From Streptomyces sp. A 4/2 (GTDB lineage Bacteria; Actinomycetota; Actinomycetes; Streptomycetales; Streptomycetaceae): DNA of 64,000 bases. Where the stretch lies: NCBI RefSeq assembly GCF_940670765.1, contig NZ_CALNVW010000001.1:1-64000 (forward strand), given 5' to 3'. Of this stretch, positions 20,647-31,168 are shown one piece after another. Under the pieces are notes generated by a model, which ran no database searches, was not told the origin of the DNA, and worked only from the letters and a program-made list of their open reading frames with translations. The stretch's first letter is position 1, and every line of letters begins with the position of its first letter. Made by a program: the position numbers and the translations under genes.

Positions 20647-21649
20647 GCCTCCTCGAAATCAAGGACCTCCGGGTGACCTACGGGTCGGGGGCCGCCGCCG
20701 TCCCTGCCGTACGCGGGGTGGACCTGACCGTGGGTTCCGGGCAGAAGCTCGGGATCGCCGGTGAGTCGGGGTGCGGGAAGTCGACGCTGGCGCTGGCCCT
20801 GCTCCGGCTGCTGCCCGCGTCGGCCACGCTGAGCGGCGAGATCCTGCTCGACGGCGAGGACGTCCTCACCATGAAGTGGGGCCGGCTGCGGGCCGTGCGG
20901 TGGGCGGGTGCTTCGATCGTCTTCCAGGGCGCGATGCACTCCCTCAACGCGGTGCACCGGATCGGCGACCAGATAGCCGAGCCGCTGCTCGTCCACCACC
21001 AGGCGTCCCCGGCCGCCGCTCGCAAGCGTGCCTGCGAGCTGCTGGAGCAGGTCGGTCTGCCCGCGGGCCGGGCGAACGCCTACCCGCACGAGCTCTCCGG
21101 CGGGCAGCGGCAGCGCGTGATGATCGCGATGGCGCTGGCCTGCGGTCCCCAGGTGATCGTCGCCGATGAGCCGACCACCGCGCTCGACGTGATGATCCAG
21201 GCCCAGATCCTGCGGCTGATCGAGCAGTTGGTGGCGGACCAGGACATCAGCCTGCTGATGATCAGCCATGACCTGGCGGTGCTCGCCGACACCTGCGACC
21301 GGCTGGCCGTGATGTACGCGGGCCGGGTCGTCGAGGAGGGCCCTGCCCAGGAGGTCTTCACCGCCGCCGCGCATCCGTACAGCCGGGCGCTGTCCGGCGC
21401 GTTCCCGCGGATCGGCGACCCGGCTTCCCGGCGGGCTCCGCGCGGCCTGCCGGGGGATCCGCCGGACCCGGCTTCGCTGCCCGCGGGCTGTACGTTCCAC
21501 CCGCGCTGCACGGTGGCCGTGGACGCGTGCGCGACCCGGGACCAGGCGCTGCGGGACGCGGGCCCGGGTCGGCAGGCGGCCTGTCTGCTCGTGGAGCCCG
21601 GGGCCGGTACGCCCGCGCAGCACGGCACCGAGGAAGCAAGGAGTACGTC

Positions 21650-21653
<4 letters not shown>
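20643..21653 (+). CDS. Peptide ABC transporter ATP-binding protein (DppD type)
   Basis: The 336-residue cytoplasmic ATPase has Walker A GESGCGKS near residue 40, the signature LSGGQRQRV and Walker B VIVADEPTTALD. The C-terminal oligopeptide-transporter extension has the Cys pattern CTFHPRC, which in DppD/OppD relatives can bind an iron-sulphur cluster. I use a TTG start at 20643 because it overlaps the previous stop (TTGA) and gives the usual N-terminus SLLEIKDLRVTYG. The stop overlaps the next gene. Confidence 0.93.
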
Positions 21654-22654
<1,001 letters not shown>

Positions 22655-22687
22655 GACCTGTCCGGCCGGTGGAGTGGGAGCGGCGCG

Positions 22688-23890
22688 TCAGGGAGCCGTT
22701 CCCACCGGTGTCACGGGCCCGGCGCCCCGGACGCGCAGTCCGGGCGTCAGCGCGAGGGAGACCACGACGGAGGCGAGGGCCATCACCGTCATCGCCGTCG
22801 CGGCCGACGTGTGCTGGGCCAGGGCGCCCGCCAGCGCCGCCCCGACGCCCTGGAGCGTGAGCATCCCCGCGGTGTGCAGGCCCAGGGCCTGGCCCTGCAC
22901 GTCGTCCGGGACCAGCTCCACCAGGCGTTCCATCAGCACCAGGCTCGCGGAGTAGCCGACGGAGGCCAGTACGACGGCGGCCACCGCGACCCACAGGGCG
23001 GGACGGAGCGCGAAGACCAGGTAGGGCGCGGCGAGCAACAGGCGCAGCGGGGTGGCGAGCCGGGCCCGCCACCCCGGTGGCACGATCCGGCCGACCGTCA
23101 CGTCCCCGGCCAGCATCCCGAACGCCGCCACCGCGAGCAGCAGTCCCGCGTGCCGGGGCGAGTACGGCACGAAGACCGCCTCGCAGCCGACGATCAGACC
23201 GTTGGGCACCCACAGGGCGAGATAGACGTACCGGCGCGGCGCGGACGACCAGAGCACGGTGTTGACCCGCCAGGTCTCCCGGACCGGGCCCCTGCCGGGG
23301 TTGCCCGCCGAGCGGGCCGCGCGGGTCCGCAGTCCGATGAGCGCGACGAGGGCCCCGAGCAGATCGAGTGCGGCGGCGACCAGCAGCGTGCCGCGCGGCG
23401 ACAGGGCCGTGACGAGCGCTCCGCCGACCGCGAACCCGGCGATCTGCATGATCCCCACCGACATGTTCAGGGCCGAACGCCCCAGTACGTACGCCTCCTT
23501 GGGGAGGATCTCGGCGAGCAGCCCGTAGCGCACCCCGCCGCCCACCGAGCCGGCCAGGCCGAGGCCGAACAGGACCACGAAGGTGCCCTGGATCGGCAGT
23601 TCCGGAACGGCGAGCACGGCGGTGCCGGCGCCGGCGGTCAGCGCCAGGCCGGTCATCGCCGCCCTGGGCGGCAGCCGGTCGGCCGCGGAGAGCAGTGCGA
23701 CGGCGCCGACCACCTGCGCGAAGGAGCCGCCGAACATGCTCAGCGCGGAGAGCAGCGGCGAACGGGTCGCCGAGTAGACCAGCGAGGCCAGTGCGATCCC
23801 GCTGACGGTCGACGCCGCGACGAAGAGCGAGACGGCGGTGAAGAGCGGGGTGAACTCCGGTGCCCTGAACAGGTGTCGGTAGGTGCGCAT
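22688..23890 (-). CDS. MFS transporter, probable exporter
   Basis: This is a 400-residue major facilitator superfamily protein with about 12 hydrophobic segments, beginning MRTYRHLFRAPEF, a start typical of MFS_1 exporters. I start at the ATG at 23890. The frame continues to 24007 but that part runs through the operator and the divergent gene. The ribosome binding site is weak, and GGGAGG lies about 20 bases upstream. It diverges from an ArsR-type regulator across a 59-base region containing a clear inverted repeat, so expression is probably controlled by that regulator. The substrate is unknown. Confidence 0.85.
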   Translation of the reverse strand: MRTYRHLFRAPEFTPLFTAVSLFVAASTVSGIALASLVYSATRSPLLSALSMFGGSFAQVVGAVALLSAADRLPPRAAMTGLALTAGAGTAVLAVPELPIQGTFVVLFGLGLAGSVGGGVRYGLLAEILPKEAYVLGRSALNMSVGIMQIAGFAVGGALVTALSPRGTLLVAAALDLLGALVALIGLRTRAARSAGNPGRGPVRETWRVNTVLWSSAPRRYVYLALWVPNGLIVGCEAVFVPYSPRHAGLLLAVAAFGMLAGDVTVGRIVPPGWRARLATPLRLLLAAPYLVFALRPALWVAVAAVVLASVGYSASLVLMERLVELVPDDVQGQALGLHTAGMLTLQGVGAALAGALAQHTSAATAMTVMALASVVVSLALTPGLRVRGAGPVTPVGTAP

Positions 23891-23923
23891 GCGCTGGATT
23901 CTGAACAGGCGCCTCCCTGCGCG

Positions 23924-23951
23924 GATAATGTTTCGCGGGGAGGCGAAACAT
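23924..23951 (+). promoter_or_regulatory. Promoter and operator of the MFS/ArsR pair
   Basis: ATGTTTCGC (23928-23936) and GCGAAACAT (23943-23951) form a perfect 9-base inverted repeat around GGGGAG. GATAAT (23924-23929) is a good -10 box that overlaps the left arm. The ribosome binding site GGGGAGG (23937-23943) fills the centre, and the regulator's ATG (23950) overlaps the right arm. A bound repressor would block transcription start and the same sequence could fold in the mRNA. The MFS start is 38 bases away on the other strand. Confidence 0.75.
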
Positions 23952-24912
23952 GGGGCTGTGGGTGCTCGACGCGGACACACTGGCGCGCAGCCGGTTCGTG
24001 ATCTCACAGCTCACGGAGGCTTTCGCCTGTCTGGTCACGCTGGACTCCGGGCTGGCCGCGCACCCCGGCGAGCAGCACTGGCTGGCCGCGCACCGGCCCG
24101 CCTACCAGGAGCTGCTGGACGCGGATCCGGTCACCCGGCTCCTGGTGCGGACGGCCCTGCGTCCGCACTGGATCGCGGACTTCCTGGTGCCCGCGCCGCC
24201 GCCCGACGGCGCGGAGTTCCACGACGAACTGGCGGTGATCCGCGCCACCGCACCGTCCGAGGCCCGCTACGACCTGGCCATGGGGGTGGGCGGCCGGCTG
24301 CCCGCCGCGCTGTACCGGAACGATCTGCCGGAGCGCGCGGCCGACCTCCTGGAGTGGGTGTGGACCCGGACGGTGCTCCCGTACTGGCCCCGGCGCAAGC
24401 GTCTCTTCGAGGCCGACATCCTGGCGCGCACCCGGCTGCTGACCACGGGCGGCTGGGCCGCAGCGCTGGAGGGCATCCGGCCGGGGATGCGCTGGCTGGG
24501 CGAGGGCAGGCTGCAGATCAACCACTACGTCAATCCGCCGCTGGAGGTCTCGGGCGCGCAGCTGCTCTTCGTCCCGGCGAGCGGACGCACCGGCTGGGTC
24601 TCCTGGGACAAGCCGCACCGGTTCTCCGCGGCCTACCCGTGCGTGGGCCAGCTGGCGGAGCCCGACCGGAGGGCGGATCCCGGCGCGCTCGGCAGGCTGC
24701 TGGGCACCGGCCGGGCGGGGGTCCTCGTGCTGCTCGACGCGCCGAAGAGCACGACCCAGCTGGTGGCGCTGTCCGGGCAGGGGCTGGGGTCCGTGGGGCG
24801 CCATCTGAAAGTGCTGCTGGACGCCGGGCTGGTGCTCAGACGGCGGGCCGGACGGTCGGTGCTCTACTACCGCACGACCGCCGGGGACATGCTGGTGGCC
24901 GCGCAGGCCTGA
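23950..24912 (+). CDS. ArsR-type winged-helix regulator
   Basis: The 320-residue protein has a long N-terminal region of unassigned fold (about residues 1-235). A C-terminal winged helix (about 240-318) reads STTQLVALSGQGLGSVGRHLKVLLDAGLVLRRR in two adjoining parts with YYRTT as the wing, the ArsR pattern. This arrangement is common in Streptomyces ArsR-family proteins, where the N-terminal part may sense a ligand. It carries no obvious metal-binding Cys cluster. It diverges from the MFS gene and starts inside its own putative operator, so autoregulation is likely. Confidence 0.85.
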   Translation: MGLWVLDADTLARSRFVISQLTEAFACLVTLDSGLAAHPGEQHWLAAHRPAYQELLDADPVTRLLVRTALRPHWIADFLVPAPPPDGAEFHDELAVIRATAPSEARYDLAMGVGGRLPAALYRNDLPERAADLLEWVWTRTVLPYWPRRKRLFEADILARTRLLTTGGWAAALEGIRPGMRWLGEGRLQINHYVNPPLEVSGAQLLFVPASGRTGWVSWDKPHRFSAAYPCVGQLAEPDRRADPGALGRLLGTGRAGVLVLLDAPKSTTQLVALSGQGLGSVGRHLKVLLDAGLVLRRRAGRSVLYYRTTAGDMLVAAQA

Positions 24913-24969
24913 GCGCTGAGCCCACGCCTCTCGGCCCACCCCCCTCTGCCCACGGCCGGACAGGCCCGG

Positions 24970-25923
24970 TCAGCGCGCCTCGTACGCCTCGATCAGGGCG
25001 GTGCAACGCTTCACGTCGTCCGCCATGGCCACCAGCAGCGCGTCGATCGACTCGAACTTCTCCATGCCGCGTACGTACGCGAGGAAGTCGACGGCGACAT
25101 GCATCCCGTACAGGTCGAGGCCGACGCGGTCGATCGCGTACGCCTCGACCGTGCGCTCCGTGCCGTCGAACTGCGGGTTGCTGCCGACCGAGATCGCCGC
25201 GGGCATCCGCTCGCCGTCCGCGGTGAGCCAGCCCGCGTACACCCCGTCGACCGGGATCGCGGTGTGCGGCAGCGTCTCCACGTTCGCCGTGGGGAAGCCG
25301 AGCTCCCGGCCGCGCTGCGCGCCCCGCACCACCACGCCCTCGACGCGGTGCGGACGGCCGAGGATCTCGGCGGCGCCCGTCATGTCGCCCTCGGCGACGA
25401 GGCGGCGGGTCAGGGTCGAGGAGAACGGCTCGCCGCCGCCCGCCTCGCCGCTCACCGAGAGGTCCACGACGTCGACCTCGTAGTCGTACGTCCCGCCCAG
25501 CTCGGCGAGGAAGCCGACGTTCCCGGCGGCCTTGTGGCCGAAGCGGAAATTGGGGCCCTCGATGACCGCCAGCGCGTGCAACTTGTCGACCAGCACCTTC
25601 ACGATGAAGTCGGCGGGTGACAGCTTCGAGAATTCGCTGGTGAAGGGGAGGATCAGCTGCGCGTCCACGCCCAGTTCCGCCATCAGTTCGGCCCGCCGGT
25701 GGTGCGGGGCGAGCAGCGGCGGATGGCTACCAGGGCGGACGACTTCGCTGGGGTGCGGGTCGAAGGTGACGACGACCGACGGCACGCCCAGTTCCCGGGC
25801 CCGCCGCACGGCCCGCCCGATGATGAGCTGGTGCCCGCGGTGCACGCCGTCGTACGAGCCGATGGTGACGACGCTGCGCCCCCAGTCCTGGGGGATGTCC
25901 TCCAAGCCACGCCAGCGCTGCAC
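24970..25923 (-). CDS. ribF: Bifunctional riboflavin kinase/FAD synthetase
   Basis: RibF makes FMN and then FAD from riboflavin. The 317-residue protein has the N-terminal nucleotidyltransferase domain (GSYDGVHRGHQ, then GPNFRFG). Its C-terminal kinase domain carries GRELGFPTAN and the pattern PVDGVYAGW. The GTG start at 25923 is preceded by GAGGAG at 8 bases. The frame is open for about 450 codons further upstream, which is a shadow of the STAND gene. It lies 37 bases downstream of that gene on the same strand. Confidence 0.95.
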   Translation of the reverse strand: MQRWRGLEDIPQDWGRSVVTIGSYDGVHRGHQLIIGRAVRRARELGVPSVVVTFDPHPSEVVRPGSHPPLLAPHHRRAELMAELGVDAQLILPFTSEFSKLSPADFIVKVLVDKLHALAVIEGPNFRFGHKAAGNVGFLAELGGTYDYEVDVVDLSVSGEAGGGEPFSSTLTRRLVAEGDMTGAAEILGRPHRVEGVVVRGAQRGRELGFPTANVETLPHTAIPVDGVYAGWLTADGERMPAAISVGSNPQFDGTERTVEAYAIDRVGLDLYGMHVAVDFLAYVRGMEKFESIDALLVAMADDVKRCTALIEAYEAR

Positions 25924-25960
25924 TGAGACCGCTCCTCGCCCGAACCCGTGTACGTGATCA

Positions 25961-28900
25961 CTACTCTGTAGGTACAACAGGTCTAAGACTGCCATGTCCG
26001 GCGCGTGCGGCTTGCATCGGCATGGGCGCTGCCAGCTTCTGAACCATGTGCCGGGTACTCGGTCCGACCAGCAGCGCCCACTCCTGCGGTGCCAGGGCCA
26101 GCCAGTCGGCGAGCTGCCCGGCGAAGCCCGGCACCTCCCCGGCCAGTTCGACCAGGTGCCGGTCGAAGCAGGCCGCCCCCTCGGGCGTCCGGACCAGCAG
26201 CAGACCGGTGCGGCGTACCAGGTCACGGGTCCTGGGGTCGGTGCGGCGGTCCGAGCCGAGCGCCGCCGCCCGCAGCAGTGCCTCCAGTACCTCCAGGCCG
26301 TCCCTGGCCTCGTACCGTTCGTACTCCAGGAGTACGTCGAGCAGCTCGGCCCGCATGGCGCGCGAGCCCCGGCCGCCGGGCGCGGCGAGCACCGGCGCCA
26401 GGGCGACGCGCACCTGGCGGGGATGCCCGCGCAGCAGTCCGGTGACCAGCGGGAAGAGAAGGGAACGGGCCGCCGGGCCATCCTCCAGGCGGCGGTCGAC
26501 GAACGCCGCGGCGTGCACGGCTCCCGCCGGGTGGCGGTCGACGTACTCGTGGACGAGGGCGGCGGCGCGGCGGGCGGGAGCCGGGGTACTGATCCCGGCG
26601 AGCGCGCCCAGGATCTCGGCCGCGTCCCGGGGCCGCCGGCGCAGCGCCGCCTCGAAGGCCGCGAAGACCGGCTCCGGGTGGGTGGGCAGCGCCTCGGCCA
26701 GCGCGGCGACGAGCAGCGGTGACGACGGTTCCGCGGCGAACAGCGCCAGCGCGCACGGCAGATGGCGGGTGCGGGTGTGCGGATCCCGTACGAGGAGGGC
26801 CAGCGCGGCCCCGTGCAGCGCGCTGTCGGCGGGGCGGGCGAGCAGCGCGAGCGCCGCGTACCTGAGCAGTTCGCGGTCGGGGCCGGTCCGGGCGTGTACG
26901 GCGGCCCGCACTCCGAAGTCCGCTGCGGCGGCCCGGCGTTCGGGCCGGTCGTCGTGCGCCCAGCGGTCGACGGCGCGGCACAGCGCGGCCGGTTCGTCCT
27001 CGGCGAGCGCGACGAGCAGCTCGTCGGCGCGGGGGTGGGCGGTGGCGACCAGCGCCTCGGCGAGATCGTCGACGGCGAGCGCCCGCCGGGTGTACAGCAG
27101 CGCCTGGGCCGCTCCGGCGACGGTGGGCCGCAGCTCGGCGTGGGCTTCGGACGGCAGCGGCCGTTCGTCGCTGAACCACCGGCAGAGCAGCGGCTGTACG
27201 GACCGGGGTTCGGCCGCGAGCCGCCGGGCCGCGGCATCCAGATAGCGGTCGCCCCCCTGCCCACCCGGTGCGCCGTCGGCGGGCACCAGCCGCCGCAGCA
27301 GATCGAGCCGCCCGCCCTCGCCGAGCCGCAGCCGCTCCCAGAACGCGCTGTCGAAGACGCGGAAGCCGCCGATGTGGCGCGGCCCGCCGGAGCGGACGGA
27401 GAGCAGCGTGATCCGGTCGGCGAGAAGCCGTAGCACCCCGATGTAGGGGCGGCAGTCGGGGACCCCCAGCAGGACGTCGCCCAGCAGATGTGCGGCCCAC
27501 CACTCGGCGTCCCCGAGCGGCGCCGGGGGCTCGGCTGCTTCAGGTCCCCGTCCCGGCCGCGGAACCCGTGGTCCGACGGGAGCCCCGGCAGCGGACGCGT
27601 CCTGCAGCCGGTCCAGCTCCTCGATCAACTCGCGTAGCCTGCGCCCCAGTTCATGGGCCCCCTCCCGGCGTCCCAGCAGGAGCAGCGCCTGGACCACCGG
27701 GCCGATCCGGTGCCTGGGCACGGTGAGCGGGCGCTCCCTGACCTCCGTGCCGGGAGCCGGGGTGCCCCCGGACTCGGCGCCCGGCCGGGACGGCAGCCGG
27801 GTGGCGGGCCCGCCGGGCGTCTCCTCGTGGCGGCGGTGCACCAGCGCGTACAGCGCCGCGTCGACGTCGAGGTGCTCCCCCTGCACCCAGTCGGCGAGCT
27901 CGCCGTGGGCGAAGCGGTAGCCGGAGCCCGCGGGGACCAGCAGCCGTTCGGTCAGCACCGCGGACGCCCATCCGGTGCGCCAGGGGAACAGCTCCTCGAA
28001 GGAGGTCCGGTCCAACTCCCCCTGGCCGGGCCCCAGACAGCGGCGGGCCGCCTCGTGCACCTGCCCGGAGACGGTGGCGGCCAGCCGCCGCACCGCGGTG
28101 CCGCGCGGCGCCGGACGCTCCGTGGCGGCGATCCGCACGGCGATCCGCAGACACATCAGGTCCAGGTACGCGGCGAAGACGTCCTCCCGGGTGGGTCGGC
28201 CGTCCACCCCGCCGGGGAGGGCCGCCCGCACCTCGGCGAGCATCCGCAGCGTCAGCGGGTGGCCCGCGTCCCGCGCGGTGAGCATCCCCTCCGGAATGCC
28301 GTATCCCAGCCGGGCCCGCTCGGCCTCCCGGGGCGGCAGATCCCCGATCCGGACGCAGCCGCTGCCCGGCCCCTGGAGGGCCACGGCCTGCTCCCAGTAC
28401 TCCGGGCGGCAGGCGACCACCATCCGCGCCCGGTGCCCGCGCAGCCACCCGGCCGTCCCGGCGGTCCACTCCGGCAGTGCGCGGGCCAGTCGGGGCGGCA
28501 TCTCCTCGGGGCTGTCGAGCAGCACGAGCAGCGGCTGCCCGGCTGCGTCGGCGAGTGCGGCGATCCGCTCGGGAGTGGCGCCGTCCATGCCGTCGGTGCC
28601 CACGATCCGCCCGGCCTGGCGCACCGTACGGGCCATCGCGTCGGCGACCGAGGTGTCCTCGGCCCGCAGATCGGCGCCGCGCAGCCACAGCGTCGGGGCG
28701 GGCTGCGCCCCGCGCGCCCGTCGCGCCGCGAGGGCGGTGAGTTCCGTCGTACGTCCGGTGCCGGGGGCGCCGACCAGCCCGAGCACGGGTGCGCCGCCGT
28801 CCGGGAAGGCCGCCAACTCGCTGACGATGTCGGCCCGTTCCACGGGATCGCGGCAGAGGTCCGCTTCCGCCGACAGCCCGAGGGAGGTGGCCGTCAGCTC

Positions 28901-29533
28901 CAGCACACCCGCGAGGTTGAGGTCTTTTCCGTACCCCGGCACGGTGGCCGCGTTGCGCCGCAGCAGCGGGGCCAGCGCGGCCCCGCGCAGCGGGACGGCC
29001 AGACCTGCGGCCGGGTAGGTCCCGCGCAGTGCCGTGCCGAGCACCCCGAGCACCGCCCCGGTGGACGCGTCCACCACCGGTCCCCCGGCGGCCGACCCGC
29101 CCTGCCTGAGGGCGTCACTGCCCTGGGTGCCGATCGCCAACTCCACTGCGGCGCCCAGCAGATGGGTGCTTCCGCCCGTGGTGTAGGTCGCCGGTGACTC
29201 GCCCAGGACGCGCGCCTCGCGCCAGCCGAGGGCGGCGACCCGTACGTAGGTGCCGGTCTCGATCCGGTCCCTGGCCGAGATGGGCAGCGGCGGGACGTCC
29301 AGACCGTCGGTCCGCACCAGCGCGAGCCCCAGGCCGGGCAGGGCGGTGATGTCATCGGATTCGGCGCGGCAGGTCAGCCCCGGCGCGCCGTGCAGCACGG
29401 CTCCGGTCAGCCCGTCGACCGCCTCGTGGCTGGTCACCACCGTGCCCCGGTCGTCGGCGACGAAGCCGGTGCCCCTCGGCCTGCCCGACGGATCGCAGAT
29501 GCGCACCAGCGTTTCCCGGTCCCCGCTTCCCAT
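25961..29533 (-). CDS. Trypsin-fold / STAND NTPase / repeat protein
   Basis: The 1190-residue protein starts at the ATG at 29533. Residues 1 to about 195 resemble a chymotrypsin-fold domain: TSHEAV contains H36, but the Asp position of the D-L-A-L-L strand is Gly69. The Ser loop reads QGGSAAGGPV, with Ala149 directly before GGP. An NTPase follows with Walker A GAPGTGRTT (residues 255-263, Arg261 where Lys is usual) and Walker B LLVLLDSPEE. The remaining 700 or so residues are Ala/Leu/Arg-rich helical repeats. The architecture is protease-like domain plus STAND plus repeats, as in bacterial signalling and conflict proteins. It is conserved beside ribF in streptomycetes as I remember. The function is not established. 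Confidence 0.8.
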   Translation of the reverse strand: MGSGDRETLVRICDPSGRPRGTGFVADDRGTVVTSHEAVDGLTGAVLHGAPGLTCRAESDDITALPGLGLALVRTDGLDVPPLPISARDRIETGTYVRVAALGWREARVLGESPATYTTGGSTHLLGAAVELAIGTQGSDALRQGGSAAGGPVVDASTGAVLGVLGTALRGTYPAAGLAVPLRGAALAPLLRRNAATVPGYGKDLNLAGVLELTATSLGLSAEADLCRDPVERADIVSELAAFPDGGAPVLGLVGAPGTGRTTELTALAARRARGAQPAPTLWLRGADLRAEDTSVADAMARTVRQAGRIVGTDGMDGATPERIAALADAAGQPLLVLLDSPEEMPPRLARALPEWTAGTAGWLRGHRARMVVACRPEYWEQAVALQGPGSGCVRIGDLPPREAERARLGYGIPEGMLTARDAGHPLTLRMLAEVRAALPGGVDGRPTREDVFAAYLDLMCLRIAVRIAATERPAPRGTAVRRLAATVSGQVHEAARRCLGPGQGELDRTSFEELFPWRTGWASAVLTERLLVPAGSGYRFAHGELADWVQGEHLDVDAALYALVHRRHEETPGGPATRLPSRPGAESGGTPAPGTEVRERPLTVPRHRIGPVVQALLLLGRREGAHELGRRLRELIEELDRLQDASAAGAPVGPRVPRPGRGPEAAEPPAPLGDAEWWAAHLLGDVLLGVPDCRPYIGVLRLLADRITLLSVRSGGPRHIGGFRVFDSAFWERLRLGEGGRLDLLRRLVPADGAPGGQGGDRYLDAAARRLAAEPRSVQPLLCRWFSDERPLPSEAHAELRPTVAGAAQALLYTRRALAVDDLAEALVATAHPRADELLVALAEDEPAALCRAVDRWAHDDRPERRAAAADFGVRAAVHARTGPDRELLRYAALALLARPADSALHGAALALLVRDPHTRTRHLPCALALFAAEPSSPLLVAALAEALPTHPEPVFAAFEAALRRRPRDAAEILGALAGISTPAPARRAAALVHEYVDRHPAGAVHAAAFVDRRLEDGPAARSLLFPLVTGLLRGHPRQVRVALAPVLAAPGGRGSRAMRAELLDVLLEYERYEARDGLEVLEALLRAAALGSDRRTDPRTRDLVRRTGLLLVRTPEGAACFDRHLVELAGEVPGFAGQLADWLALAPQEWALLVGPSTRHMVQKLAAPMPMQAARAGHGSLRPVVPTE

Positions 29534-29760
29534 AGGTCCGACCGTAGGCGCGCAGTGATCGCGGGGAGAAGCGCGCAAGCCGAAAGCGCCCCCCAACGCT
29601 CCGGTCGTTCACTCCGAGCGCCTGCCCAAAGGAGTGAATCCAGGTGCCGGGATGGACAGACCTCTTGCGAGGGGGATCGTGGAGCGGGCAAGCGGCGCTG
29701 CCCGCTCCACGGTGGGTGGAGCGACGGGTCCCCGGCCGCCGGGCCGGGACCCGGTCGGTG

Positions 29761-30687
29761 TCAGCCGAAGACGGCGAGGCTCTTCGCCTTGCCGCCCTGG
29801 TCCTCGACCAGCGCGAGGAAGCGCCCCTCGGGACCGAAGGCCGCTACCGCTCCCGCGGGATACGCGGGCATGTCGAGCCGGACCCCGTTGAGCAGCAGCC
29901 GGGCCCGCCGGTCGTCCACGTCCCAGCGCGGGAACGCGGCGGCGGCGGCATCGGCGGCCGGCATCACGGTGAGCTCCTCCTGGAGCTGGTCCAGCGTCCG
30001 GGCCGCGTCCAGTCCGTACGGGCCGACGCGGGTGCGGCGCAGCGCCGTCAGATGGCCGCCGACCCCGGTGGCCGCGCCGAGGTCGCGGGCGATGGCCCGG
30101 ATGTACGTACCGGACGAGCAGACCACCGAGACGACCAGGTCGACCACGGGGGTCCCGTCCTCGGCGACCTCGTGCCGCACGTCGTACACCCGGAACGAGG
30201 AGACGGTCACCGGGCGGGCCGGGATGTCGAACTCCTCGCCGCCGCGCACCCGCGCGTAGGACCGCTTGCCGTCGATCTTGATGGCGCTGACCTTGGACGG
30301 CACCTGCATGATGGCGCCGGTCTGCGCGGCCACCCCCGCGTCGATGGCCTCGCGGGTCACCCGGGAGGCGTCGGTGGACGAGGTGATCTCGCCCTCCGCG
30401 TCGTCGGTGACGGTGTTCTGGCCGAGCCGGATCGTACCGAGGTACTCCTTCTCGGTCAGGGCGAGATGGCCGAGCATCTTGGTGGCCTTCTCGACACCGA
30501 GGACGAGAACGCCGGTGGCCATCGGGTCGAGCGTGCCCGCGTGGCCCACCCGGCGCGTCCGCGCGATCCCGCGCATCTTGGCCACGACGTCGTGCGAGGT
30601 GAAGCCGGACGGCTTGTCGACGATGACAAGACCGTCCAGCGGGCCCTTCCCGGCGCCGGCCGGGGGGGTCGTGTTCTGCTGTGTCAT
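29761..30687 (-). CDS. truB: tRNA pseudouridine(55) synthase
   Basis: TruB converts U55 of the tRNA T-loop to pseudouridine. The 308-residue protein has the catalytic motif GHAGTLDPMATG with Asp54. KEYLGTIRLG, SYARVRGGEEFD and the C-terminal TruB domain follow. The ATG at 30687 overlaps the rbfA stop as ATGA, so translation is coupled. It is the last gene of the rimP-nusA-ylxR-infB-DUF503-rbfA-truB series. The 227 bases to the STAND gene start at 29533 hold no gene that I can see. Confidence 0.96.
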   Translation of the reverse strand: MTQQNTTPPAGAGKGPLDGLVIVDKPSGFTSHDVVAKMRGIARTRRVGHAGTLDPMATGVLVLGVEKATKMLGHLALTEKEYLGTIRLGQNTVTDDAEGEITSSTDASRVTREAIDAGVAAQTGAIMQVPSKVSAIKIDGKRSYARVRGGEEFDIPARPVTVSSFRVYDVRHEVAEDGTPVVDLVVSVVCSSGTYIRAIARDLGAATGVGGHLTALRRTRVGPYGLDAARTLDQLQEELTVMPAADAAAAAFPRWDVDDRRARLLLNGVRLDMPAYPAGAVAAFGPEGRFLALVEDQGGKAKSLAVFG

Positions 30688-31142
30688 TCGGAGGCGGTGT
30701 CCCCGTCGTTCTCGGCGTCCTCTTCCGGCTTGCGGTAGGGGTCGGCGCCGCCCGCGTACGTGGCGCCCGAGGACGCCTCGCGCACCTTGGCGTCCGAGGC
30801 CCTGGCCCGGTCGAGCAGGTCCTCGATCGCCTTGGCGTTCTCCGGCAGGGCGTCCGCCACGAAGGCGAGGGTCGGGGTGAACTTCGTCCCGGCCGCCGCT
30901 CCGACCGCCGAGCGCAGGATGCCCTTGGCGCTCTCCAGGCCCGCTGCCGCGCTGGCCCGCTCCTCGTCGTCGCCGTAGACCGTGTAGAAGACCGTGGCCT
31001 CCCGCAGGTCGCCGGTGACCCGGGTGTCCGTGATGGTCACGTGCGTGCCCAGCCGGGGGTCCTTGATGCCACGCTGCAGTTTCTCGGCGACCACCTCCTG
31101 GATGAGGTCCGCCAGCTTCTTCGCCCGCGCGTTGTCGGCCAC
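30684..31142 (-). CDS. rbfA: Ribosome-binding factor A
   Basis: RbfA helps mature the 16S rRNA 5' end in the small subunit. The 152-residue protein has the single KH-like domain (ADLIQEVVAEKLQRGIKDPR at residues 11-30) and an acidic C-terminal tail typical of actinobacterial members. The GTG start has AAGGAGA 7 bases upstream. It overlaps truB by 4 bases and follows the DUF503 gene by 26 bases. Confidence 0.95.
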   Translation of the reverse strand: MADNARAKKLADLIQEVVAEKLQRGIKDPRLGTHVTITDTRVTGDLREATVFYTVYGDDEERASAAAGLESAKGILRSAVGAAAGTKFTPTLAFVADALPENAKAIEDLLDRARASDAKVREASSGATYAGGADPYRKPEEDAENDGDTASE

Positions 31143-31168
31143 TGGTCCGTCTCCTTCTTAAGCCGTGC

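Noticed and set aside
26223..27503. Alternative minus-strand frame inside the STAND gene
   Set aside because: Arg/Ala/Gly-only composition typical of frame shifts in GC-rich coding sequence, with no recognisable domain.
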